Source of the DNA: Stropharia rugosoannulata
Lineage: Eukaryota > Basidiomycota > Agaricomycetes > Agaricales > Strophariaceae
Assembly: GCA_028532985.1 (NCBI GenBank)
Contig: JANCIK010000005.1
Span: forward strand, 3,044,501 to 3,108,500
DNA length: 64,000 nucleotides
Reading direction: 5' to 3'
Shown: one piece after another, positions 36,528-47,551 of the stretch
Numbering within the stretch: position 1 is the first letter of the stretch
Layout of the letters: each line of letters begins with the position of its first letter
Made by a program: the position numbers and the translations under genes
The notes under the pieces: model-generated
What the model saw: only the letters and a program-made list of their open reading frames with translations
Told to the model about the DNA's origin: nothing
Databases searched by the model: none

Positions 36528-37265
36528 AAATTTTATTTCAAAAGCGGAGAGCGCACTGATCTGTCCAGAATGTATGGATTCGCTGAAAGCTATCAGAGTC
36601 TGAGTAGATTCGGCACATACATATGTGTACGGCTTCTTCCGTACTTCTTCTAGAATCCGTCGGATTGTTCCGAAGTGTTCGCAAGGCGGTGTCTGGGCCA
36701 ATATTCCTCTAAGTAGGCTCTGGGTGAGCTTATTCATACCTAGATCATTCTCAAATCATGCACAGTATGGCTAATAAACAGTTTGAGTATGAGATATCAT
36801 TACTTTGCACGATGGCCACTAAGATACAACTCGGAGATAAAGGCAATCTTTGATATGTCCTTGTTCTCAGAAGAGAAATATTATCATTATCACACTCCGA
36901 TCTATGCGCAAAGTTCTAGTTACTTCGGTCAACTAGTTGTTGTATACTCACCCTTTCTATTTGGAGAGAACTGGTGTTCTTGTCGATCTAATTGAATATT
37001 GGGTGTAATTCGGACATGCTGCTTCTCTGTCCTCATTGCCAATTGTTTGTCGCTCAAACATGCAAAGTGGCGTGCTGTGGAAGTTTGGTGGAAGTGGTCT
37101 AGAAGCACCTCCGAGCACCACGCCAGGGTGATCTACTTGGCGTAAATATATCCCCAAAGCTATTTTTGACATCCTTCGTACCGTATAAAGTGGTATGGTG
37201 GACGAGAACCGGATTCAAGATCGGCGCCTGTGAGTACTGCCTACTGGACGTACGATATATTCAGA
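36528..37265. other. Intergenic region, no gene supported
   Basis: Contains only short frames and AT-rich stretches. Presumed promoter of the DUF6534 gene lies at its right end. Confidence 0.4.
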
Positions 37266-38885
37266 ATGGACAACTCAACGACACCGATAAATGCTACAAA
37301 TGTCGAAACATTGTAAGCTTCCCTTTGCTACGACTTAACGTTCAACAGATAAAACTGATATGCTCACGACTCGGCGCGCTTGCCCTTACTTCAATATTTA
37401 ATCCTATTCCGCATAGTGCGGGACCACTGGTATGCGGAGATGCGTTGGTTTAATGTCTACACCGCATTGAATATGAAATGTTTTAATTTTTTAGCTATTA
37501 GGTTACTTTTTTGCATGGGGCCTGTATGGGGTTCTTTCAACACAAGTCTGTAAGTCAAAACTTCACATTAGGTCATGGGCCAGTGGATAACTGCTTCGGA
37601 TGCGTTTGTAGACACGTATCTTCAGGCATTCTCTGATAAAGATAACCGAATAATTAGGACATTGGTCGCCACCATTTACGCTATTCAAACTGTTCAGATC
37701 TTGCTCTTTACTACCAATGGGTTTCAATCTTTTGCGGCAGGATTTGGGGATTTTGTTGACATGAATCATGTGAAAGCTATGTGGTTTTCCATCTGCATAT
37801 GCGAAGGGACAGGTCAGTCGGATTGTTATAGCAGCAGTTCAGCATACCCAAGTTTAAATATTGCAGTGGCTTGTGCAGTACAATCATTTTATGCATGGCG
37901 TATTATGATCATTTCGGGCAGAAAGTTACCGACAGCATTGATATCGCTTGTTGGTCCTGATCACCATTTTCATCATCTTCTCACAAATAACGATATGGAA
38001 CAGATATCTGTGATGTCTTTTGTATCTGCAATAATTGTTGCAATCAGCGTACAGTCGAAGGCTCGTTGGAGTATGCTTTTCACACCGGCTATATTGATAA
38101 AAGTTGGGGCAAGTAACCATAGCTTATTTTACCTGCAATTTTCCTCTTATACTTGATTACAGTTTTGGGAAGCAAGTGCTGCCATTTGCGATATCCTTAT
38201 AGCAGGTTGCATGACATATTTTGTGCGAAAGATCTTTAAAAATATGCCGTTATATTTAATGACTCTTTAAGTAAATACTATTACAGCTCAGAAGTCGCGC
38301 ACAAGAAGGTCAAAACGAGCGTACAAGTGCAATCGTTAACAGAGTTATTCGACTCACAATTGAAACCGGAAGCATGACAGGTGGGTGACACTCAAGGGTC
38401 TTTTACCGTATATGTTGAAGTATATGTTGAAAATGATTTCAGCTGGTGTTGCTATTATCACTATGTCTGTCACATATATCCCTAGCCACCCGTCTTACTA
38501 CATCTGTCCACTCACGACTTTGTCTGGCTTCTATGCGACAACATTAATGGTTGTCCTCAACAGCCGGATTAAGTTCGGAGTCAGGGAGTCGCATCTGACA
38601 ACTTGGGAGGGCAATGGATCCGAGATAGGTTTCCCATTGCGACACCTGGTTCATAATGCGCCAAAAGGGAGCGAGAATGATAGAAGTCGGGCCGAAGGCG
38701 TTACTGTGGCTATGGAAGAAGACTTGGTGTGCTGCGATATTGAGTATAATTTGAAACAGGTAAGCATCAATGTTCATGTTCAGGCCTCAGGCCTCAGGGA
38801 GTATGTCATCTTAAAGAATCGATTGCAGAGGGATGGCGTCGGCCTGGTTGACGAAAAAAACTTACAACCGCCAACAAGCGGTTAA
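37266..38885 (+). CDS. DUF6534-type multi-pass membrane protein
   Basis: Membrane protein of a family (DUF6534) that is heavily expanded in Agaricomycetes and has no known function. A start at 37266 (MDNSTTPINATNVET) joins through an intron ending CCGCATAG to AGPL, then to LLGYFFAWGLYGVLSTQV, YTYLQAFSDKDNRIIRTLVA, MWFSICICEGT, VACAVQSFYAWRIMIISG, FWEASAAICDILIAGCMTYF, an amphipathic link with NRVIRLTIETGSMT, AGVAIITMSVTYIP and SGFYATTLMVVLNSR. This is the family's order of helices. It ends in a polar tail of about 100 residues at 38885. Seven or more short introns; the one around 37950-38010 is the least certain. Confidence 0.75.
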
Positions 38886-40928
38886 TTCAAACGTCTGAAG
38901 CCAAGGATGGGTCAACTTGTCAGCGGACCCTAGCGTATCAGCCTCAATACGCGTAAAAAATCTTTTTGCGCGAATGGACAGTAAGTCAAACAAAGAAAAC
39001 ACTATGTGACACACCGCAGGCCGCATTTTCAAGCCCAATGATATCATAGTAAAATGTACTCAGGTTTGTTTGTATTAAACCCGAATTCTCTAAGGAATAT
39101 GCTTAAACCTGTAATGGCGACATTAGAGAAGATGTGCGAAGAACATAAGGTTATACAAAGTGCCATAATCGCTGTATGACGGGAATGTATAGCGATAAGT
39201 GCTCTCTAGTAGCCCGATTGATGTGCAAGGTCAGTTGGGAATTGACAAGGTCTGACTTCGAACTTGGAATGATCAGGAATTGAACCAAGAAGTGGTGGCT
39301 TAACGTTTAACATACATACTGAAATGTTCCTGACGAAGTCTTGAGAAACCAATATTGGATCGTTTCGCATTCAAATTTTACAAATAGGATATCACATTGC
39401 AACACACACGAACAGACACAAACAGACAGAGGCGGACAGTAACACAGACACGGACAGAGGCAGAGTAAAACAGAGATATATGTAGGAAAGAGGAGAACAG
39501 CTACGTATAATGTGAGTAGGGGTTAGGGTGATGAGACCGTGGAGGATGAGATAGACAGATATCAGTTGAAAACAAGACGGAAAACATATCGAAGAAAGAG
39601 ATAACCGGTGCATATTTGGGGTAAAAAGAAATAAGAAAGCAGACGAATCCAGGATAGTAGTACAGAATAGCAGGAGGCTTTAGCTTTAAGCTTTAAGTAA
39701 TGCAGCAAGAGGTAGATGCGTGTAACGTAGCTTCTGGAAATCGTGTGTTATCTAGAGCCAATCGTGAAATATGCATATAACGAGGTATGTGGAGTACAAT
39801 ATGTTGCAATTATGCTGAGGCGTGGGGTATGTGCGAATAAAAGCCAACGGGAGTGACGTAGCGAGTATTGGCGTTGCCAGTTATGGTGGGATGAGGATCG
39901 CAGGCCGGGAAAAATTATCCGCCGTGACCATTCTGGGAGAAAGCGAAAGCAAGAAAATAACAGTTAATTTCTAAGTTGTTCATCCAAATCGAAGGTATAA
40001 AGAGAAAAGGGAGGATAAAAAACGTGCGGTACTGAAGTCATGGAAGAGTGAGCCGAACGGCAGAGATCATGAGCAAGGATAGGGGCGTATTGAGAAAGTA
40101 GGCATTGCGTTAGATAATGAATTGATGAAGACGATGGTGGTCGGAGACAAGGAAAACGACAAAGTGTTGAATCGAAGGCGATGATGGTCATTATTGGCAG
40201 GTGATTGGCAGTAATCGAAGGGGTCATGCAACAAACAAGGTGTGGTGGCGCGGTAGTGTCGTAGTGCTGGACTGTTTGAAGGAGGGAGACTAAAACGGCA
40301 GAGTGAGGACAAAGTGCAATGATCTAATGCACAAGCAAGGGCAGACAGAGCAAGATATGATGATTCTCGACCGTGCAAATGCACAGGAGCACTCGTGTCA
40401 TTATCTTACGCTACCCAACTTGTCCGCCCTCATGGCCGTTGTATCAGTTAGAACCGTCGAGTACTGAATACGGTTCGCCCTTCTGCAGACGGGTCTGGGG
40501 GTGCTTCAACTAAGTGAGTGCATCTGCGGTCACCAGGAGCGACTCGGCCCGTCTACGACATTTCGTGTTCGATTTTGTTTGCTGACCAATGTTTGCGAAT
40601 TAGTTTCTTCTGTTACTGCTCGTACAGCGGGGATGCCGGTGTTGCTGTAGATCGCGGACCTTCTGTTGCCTTCGTCGTCGTTAGTCGACTGGATACGCTA
40701 CGTCGACAAGCGAAAACTGAAACTCGTGCGTAAGCACGTGCCAGGAGCGAGGACCCAACCTATTCCTCTCTTGTATAAGATTGTCTTTTCATTCTCATTT
40801 CGCGGAGTGTTGCGCACTTGAAGCATCAACAACCTGTAACTTTCCCTTCACGTCCATAGTCTTGTGGCCGACGGCTTGCGGTGATGTAGTCTCCAATTGT
40901 CGAGGACCGCAGTTCAGTATTCCAAACC
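38886..40928. other. 2.0-kb intergenic region with purine-rich low-complexity tract
   Basis: Convergent 3' flanks. From about 39404 to 39480 the DNA is an imperfect ACAGACAC/GACAGAGG low-complexity tract. Short frames elsewhere have no support. Confidence 0.45.
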
Positions 40929-43900
40929 TCACCCGAGCGCAAAGCTCAAGGTGCTCGTCCCACTGCCTGAGCCGGACGAATCCGAGTTGTCTCCGTTGAC
41001 ACCACCTCCAATGCTGCCGTCGATGCTCACATCTAAGTCTGAAGATCTGTCAGCAAAGCCTGTATTTGGTAGCAGGGGAGCGTACCAAGTACCTGTATCC
41101 AACAAACCTGAGAAGTCAAACATGCTCAGAGCGCTGAACACCGGTACGTGGTGATCAAGCGCGGGCGAGCTCCCACGGGAGGTGCCAGTCAAATTGGTGT
41201 CAGTGTATGTCAGAGCTGAACTAAGCTCTGCAGAAGTGGATGCGACGGGAAGCTGTTGACGTTCAATGGTAACGCGTGGAGTAGGTAGAGGTAATTGAGG
41301 TATCTGTATTTGTGGGGAAGAGGGCGCCTGGTCGAAAGACTGCTTATCGTCGAAGTTCGTCAAGAACGACTCCCAAACCGGCTCAGGCATCGGCTCAGTG
41401 AGTTGAACGCCTGCGTGCGGCTGCAGGGATTGTTGTTGGTGGTGGTGACCCGATGTCGACAGCTGCTGATGTTGCATCCCAAACTCCTGCTGGAGAACCG
41501 AAGATGACTGATGTTGTTGTTGTGCTTCAAACCGTTCATGATGAACCGGTGACATCAGCTGCTGTTGCTGCACCTCAAACAGCTGCTGGTGAGCCAATGA
41601 CGACTGTTGCTGCTGTTGCTGCTGGCCACCACGCAGACCCCGACGCTTTACGATCAACCTCATCTTAGGTTGGCCCCTCGCCTCACTCTCTTCGTCGAGT
41701 TCGTCGTCCGCTTTTCTCTTCTGGCTCTTCCGCGAATACCTTGGGCGGATAACACCCCTTGCTCGGTCCTCAGCAAGCTGTCGGCAAGTTTCTGCAGCAA
41801 GCTTCGCCATGCACCATTGGGCGTAACCTCGTCCCCACTGGAGACCGCGGAGGCGGTCTCGAGGCGTTCCGTGGAGTTCAGAAGCATTCCACGGGGCAGC
41901 CCATGAATGGTTGCAAAGATGTGGGACACGGATAGATGATAGGCGCGGAGGGGGGAGGGGAAGAATAGGTGCGGTGGTGTTGGCTGGGGTCAGTTGAATC
42001 TGTGCATGTTGCTGATAGTGGTACGGTTCTTGCCCCTGCTCCATGGGTTGCATCTCGCTCGCTTGAGAATCCCACGAGTCCTGTTCAGCGTATTGAACAT
42101 GGTATGTTCCAGGAGGAGGGACATAGAAATTAGTTTCGCAGCCGTTTGTCGGCGCAGGCGATACAACAGGAGATGAAGTCGACGACGATAGCTCAGCATT
42201 GAATGATGGATCTGAGAATGGCTCGATATCCACCTCCATTTCACCCTCCGCATCTTCGTCTCCTGACATGACAGCAGGAGCACCCTTCTCAGCCTCCGCA
42301 AGCACATCTATCATATCCTCATCCTCATCAGAGTCATCATCATCTTCATCCCAATCATCCTCCGCTCCCTCATCGTCATCTGCGAGCTCAAAAGCGTAAG
42401 TTTTCTCACTCATGAATTCGTCACCAGCCATATGAGCTATTGAGCTTTGACCGGCGGATAAATTTGAGCGACGACGGGGTTTGAAGTCGGAACCGTTGTA
42501 TCCAGGCGGGAAGGAACCTGTCCTGGTATAATAGTCATGTGCTTCCTGAGCAACGATGTCTCGCAATACCTCGGCCGTGTACGTCCTTGCCCTAGGAAAT
42601 GAAAGTTGTAGTTAGACCACTGAACTGCGTTAGATTTTTCTTATGGCACTCACAGGTACGTTACTCGTGCCTGAGCAGCTATTCTCCAAATACGCGTCTC
42701 CTTCGGATTCTCGGGGCCCTCTAGACGAACGTAAAATCGATTGGTCGGCTGAGCGCTGGGCATGCGGCGCTTCGGGCGCTCGCCTACGACATGCATCTGA
42801 ACCCGCGAGGCAGATGATCGGGGCGCCTCCTCTTTCGTTGTTGAGGTATTTGCTACCTCAGGTTGCGCAGGTTGTGGCTGGGGCTGGTGGATTTGGGGCT
42901 CAGGAAGAGCGATCTGTGGTGATGGCGGCGGTTGCTCGATATAAACGGAAGGTTGAGGGTTGTTGTATACTACATCAAAGCCGTCTTGCGACTGAAAGCC
43001 AAACCCAAGTTCGCTTTCGTTAAGGACACCCATGTCATGGGCGGGGGCCATACTCATATCCACACCATGGTCAACTACCATGGAAGGCATCATGCGCAAT
43101 TGAGGAGCCATATCCATGTTCATACCGCTGATGTCGGCTGGATTACCCATGGGCATATTCATGTCGATGGGAATTGGAAGAGGCATGCTTAGACTCATAT
43201 CCATCTCAAACATTCCCATTTGAGGCGGTGTCTGTTGAGTAACAGGCATCGACATAATAGCTTGAGGGACCTCGTTGGAGGCAGGCGCCATATGCATCTC
43301 AGGGAGAGGTTGAATGGGGTTTTGAAACCCGTTAGTGTCGACAAATGTGCCTAGTAAGCCCGAAGTTGGAATGCTCTGGATCATGAAAGGGCTGACTGCG
43401 GTACCAACTGCAGGTAACTGCTGAGGCGCGAGCGGTTGCGACTGGGAAGTAGTAGGCTGTGGGGGGAGTCTTCCAGAGTTAAGGTCATCTTGAGCCTGCT
43501 TCAATGCTCCCTTTGCAATCTGAACGGCAGCGTTTGGCAGAACGAGTGGCTCAAGTGGGCCCAAATCGACAGCGCCGAGTGGCGGACTCGTGCGCAAGTA
43601 CCGCGACGGGGGAGACCCCGGAGGTGACGTTGTATGCGCCAGCGGCGACAAAGGCGAGTGTATATACGGCTGTACTGGAACATGAATTGCAGTACGCTGG
43701 TTTGATGATGGGGGGGATTTGGGTGGGCACGAGGGTGCGGGAGCAATAGGTGATGCGGTGGGAAGTGCATGGGGAGCCGTGAGAGCGGGGGCTACAGTTG
43801 CGGAGCTTAACGATGGCTCGCCCGGGGTGGCCTGAAGCATTGGCTCCTTCGCTGAAGTACTATATGCATCATCTTGTGCAACGAGCGCCTTTTCTGCGGT

Positions 43901-45434
43901 CTTTCTGAAGATCGCAGAAGGTAGGTTATCTTTCCTAGTTTTCGGCAGTCTCCCAACTCTCCTCCCCCCAGCTGCCTTATGAACCGATACAAACGAGCTG
44001 GCTCTAGTCTTCCCGGTTATGGGATTGGGGGTAGATGAACGTGTCTTGCGAGCAATCGCCGGCTTCAGCGCCTTGGGAGGGGTGCGCGCAGCGCCTGCAC
44101 GCCGTGGGCGAAGGGATGCACGTTTTGCAATCGTGGAAATATCGCCAGTCTCGGCCTCGGGCGCCGCCTCGGCCTGGATTATCTTACTTTCCAGAGGCTC
44201 TGCAGAAGGCGCCTGAATAATGAAATCAGATCAGTAGCAAAAAATCACACAAGCTAGAACATACAGTCACATCGGCGGTAGTTGACAGTGATGATTCCCT
44301 GGTAACGTCGCAGGTCTTGGACTCAGTCTCGACATCACAGCCCGCGTTCTTTATCAATTCTTCGCTGAACGCTGTTTCCTCTCCTTTCAATTCGGATGAC
44401 GCCTGTGTATGTTGTTCAGAAACGATGACCCAATAAGGGTACAAGGTGACCCGGAGCCCATAAAAATGAAGAATCGTACCTTGGTGGTCTCCTCAACTGA
44501 AGGGACTACGGTTTCGCTGAAATTCCGGTTTGCGTCACGCTGCTCACAGCTGAGAAAGTCAGCGTCTTGTTTAACTTGTCTTTGGGGCTCGCCGAGTTCC
44601 TGAGGGACAGTATGGTGATTAGCCCCGAAGCACAAAAATAACTCGAGAAGAGAAAAAAGATAACAAAAACAAAACAAAAGATAAGGCACGTACTATTGGC
44701 GCCTTGGATGTGGATGATGACTTTACACGACGTTTTTTGGAAGCAACGACACGGGCCTTAGAGATAGCTTTCAGTTCCTCAACAGCCTCGGTTGTGGTGC
44801 GCTTGCTGGAACGAGTCCTACGGGCAATTGGGGGGCTAACGGTGGCCACTGGCGGGGTCAGTAGTATGGCAGTGGAGGGTTTTATGGCTTTCATATGCTC
44901 TCCCGACTGCAAGATTGTAGTTGCTTGAGGTTCGCTACCATCGCTCAGGCGCTGCCGCTTCTGTGCCCGAAGCGAGCGGGGCGTGGGCTCCGGTGCCGAG
45001 ACTTGGGCCTGGGCCGGCGCCATTGCCGGTGCTTTCACTTTCGATGACTTGATCGCCTTTACCGCGCGATCCTTTGCGGATTTCAAGTTTACTTTGGGCA
45101 CTGAGGGCCTCAACGGGCGTCTGCTCTCGGAATCAGAGTCTGACTCGGTATGTGAATTCTGGCGCTCCTTCGTGCGAGGTCGTTTTCTCGAAGCAGGCAG
45201 AGTTTTCGGGGCATCTGCAAGGTTGTTCGATAAACTGGAAGCGATTTCTGAGGACTTGGTGCGTGCAGCATTTGTCGAGGAACCGGTAACAAGCACATTT
45301 GGCGCTGCGGCGGTGGTGGCAGCGGTAACAGTGGTGGGTAGAGGTTGTTGGTGCCCCAGGCGGGCGCTGCGACGAACAACAGGTGTTTGCTGCTGATGCT
45401 GCAGTCCGCTGCCGTAGAAAATGCTGACAGCCAT
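40929..45434 (-). CDS. Large disordered, probably nuclear protein
   Basis: Five exons (44694-45434, 44480-44599, 44265-44402, 42654-44212 and 40929-42591) join in frame to 1,406 residues from the ATG at 45434 (MAVSIFYGSGLQHQQQTP). Not recognised as a family. The N-terminal third is Lys/Arg/Ser-rich with likely nuclear localisation signals (SRKRPRTKERQ, ASKKRRVKSSS) and SARLG/RTRSS motifs. The middle has Met/Pro repeats (MDMSLSMPLPIPIDMNMPM). A short ordered-looking block around NRFYVRLEGPENPKETRIWR, ARTYTAEVLRDIVAQEAHDY and YNGSDFKPRRR is the best candidate domain. After it come an acidic run (DDWDEDDDDSDEDEDMID), a second basic patch (SRKSQKRKADDE) and Gln tracts (GGQQQQQQQSS). The composition suggests a transcription or chromatin factor; that is inference from composition only. 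Confidence 0.75.
41490..41640 (-). repeat. Poly-Gln/His-rich coding tract
   Basis: CAG/CAA-rich triplets (seen as CTG/TTG on the plus strand) encode QQQQQQQ and several QQQ runs inside the large disordered protein. Length variation between strains is likely. Confidence 0.75.
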
Positions 45435-47551
45435 AACGGCTGGTGTGTTGGGCACTGGGGGCTGCCTAATCACGATGAGGGGCGTGGTGGGAGGAAGAGG
45501 GGTGCTCGTTTCCCACGAGCCTGCTCTCAACCATTTTTTGCTAACTCTCCCATCACGTGCATGAACAATGAGGCTCTGCCAGCAGTGAGCACGTCATTGT
45601 GTATTATCGTTATCACTGAGAAAATAATAGAGGGGATGGAAAGGGAATAGAGATGGAAAGGACGAAGGGAATGAGCTGCAGTTTGCAGTATGTAGCCATG
45701 TACATGTGAGTATGTAAATATAAGTAATGTAGCATTGCTTGGCTGCCACGGGAATTGCAATATCCATTCCGCCCGCTTCTTAGCCATCCCGATCACCATT
45801 AAATTGGTTATTCTTGCCAACCCCATCTTCCCCGCATGCCTCCAGAGCAGCACGCTGTAATTTAGTACACCCTCATCATTGATATTACCACACCTTTTAA
45901 CTTTCAATGTATTTATATTTCTAAATGACAGTTCGTGCTACCCTGCTTCACACAGTCTTACATCGTTTCCAGAATAGACGCTAGTACTGCAGTCCAGGAG
46001 GCACCGCTGGCGCCACACAGTTACCCGATCTAGAACCTTAAATTAATGGTTCCGCGGACGTACCGCCATGTATTGAGCTTCCTATATGTCAGCAATGGTA
46101 TGATTAATGCATGCAGTGGATACGCACCTATATCTATTGAGAGATGCCAACGGAAAGAAAGCCTGCACAGAAAGTAAATGTGGGACACAGTTCTGCAACT
46201 TGTCTTATACTGTGCCATTTTAAATGGTTCGTCCGTCCCATGTCCCAAGGGTCTTGTACGTGGACGAAATCGGTGGTTTGTCCCGTGTCCCGGGCCCAGT
46301 GGACGACATAATTTTTCAATCGTTAAAAATGTATAAATAGACAATGATGTTAGGGGCATGTAGCGTCGGCTGCATAGAGCTGAAGAAGTGAACGACATGC
46401 ATGGATAACTAGACTGCGCGCGTATAAGAATTTTGGCTGGACGAAATTTTTGGTTGGACGTAATTTCTTGAAAATCCCGGGTCCTGCTGAAGGTGGCGGG
46501 CCGAAAATTCGTCCACGGAGTCCTATATCCTCCCTGGACGAACCATACGAAATGGTACAGTATTGATTTCCTCGAAGTATGAGAGACAAGTAACATCGTA
46601 ATAATTACATTTCGCGGGCTAAGCTCATACTACCCTAGTATATATTAACAAGATTTTGTAAATATCAAAGTATAGCGGAACTCTCACCAACGCGGAGATC
46701 GCAAACTCTCACTGGGCATCGTATCTATTAATACCCAGTTCATGAAGTATTATTGCCCTTCCATTCGTTAAAGCAACCCTCAACATACTCTGTATTTAGG
46801 TACTACCCTCCAGAACCTTGGAAAAATCTGAGAGTAAGATATTTTTGGAATATGATGCTATATGTAGCATACTTTTACGGTGCTACCAAATCAACGCAGA
46901 CTTATTCACAGCGCACCACAGCAACAGCTTAAGCATTTACGAAGATAGCAGAAGAGCAGTAATTTTGCTGGCTCTGCCTATCTACAGCCTTTTAAGTAAG
47001 AGTATCACCTCGTAACCGGGAACTCAGCTTTCAGCCAACTTTCAGAACGTACGGTGATATGCATACTGGAGTCAACAGCCCTGATCGGCTTCTCGGCAAT
47101 CACCGGGGGCATTGCAACTCGTTGCCTCGGGCTTTCCAATTGAAGTATCACCGACATATCTGCTAGTATAGTCTTTGTAACACAAGTACGATGGTCTTCA
47201 CGTATCGTAAGTTGAGGTGAGAGATTAATAACAGTACTTAACAGAAAACTTACGACAGGCAATGTCCTGGTAAATAGAAAACTCCGAATGCACATTGGCC
47301 AGCGCCAAGAGTCAATTTATTCCAACGGAACGCGCAGTTCAAGGTCGATTGTTTCAATGGGCGCTGTACATCCCATGATGGCTAAATAGCGCCAGATTGA
47401 GCTTGGTTTTCCGTGACAGAATGACTCGGGTTAAAAGGAATGTGCGAGTCTGCGCTTACAAGCTGCCTATATAACCTACGGTTTCAGACTGCATACTCTC
47501 TGCAAACACGACGTGCCTTGATTCTTTACTTCTGAGACTCGGACCATCGCG
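45435..47551. other. 2.1-kb intergenic region with clustered TTCGTCC/GGACGAA motifs
   Basis: No gene supported; the longest frame (46030-46596, minus, 188 codons) has no domain. Between 46224 and 46545 the heptamer GGACGAA or its complement TTCGTCC recurs in both orientations, mixed with GTCCC-rich segments, suggestive of a decayed element. Confidence 0.4.

Noticed and set aside
46030..46596. 188-codon minus ORF
   Set aside because: It crosses the GGACGAA heptamer cluster and has no domain or splice partner; better seen as repeat-derived.
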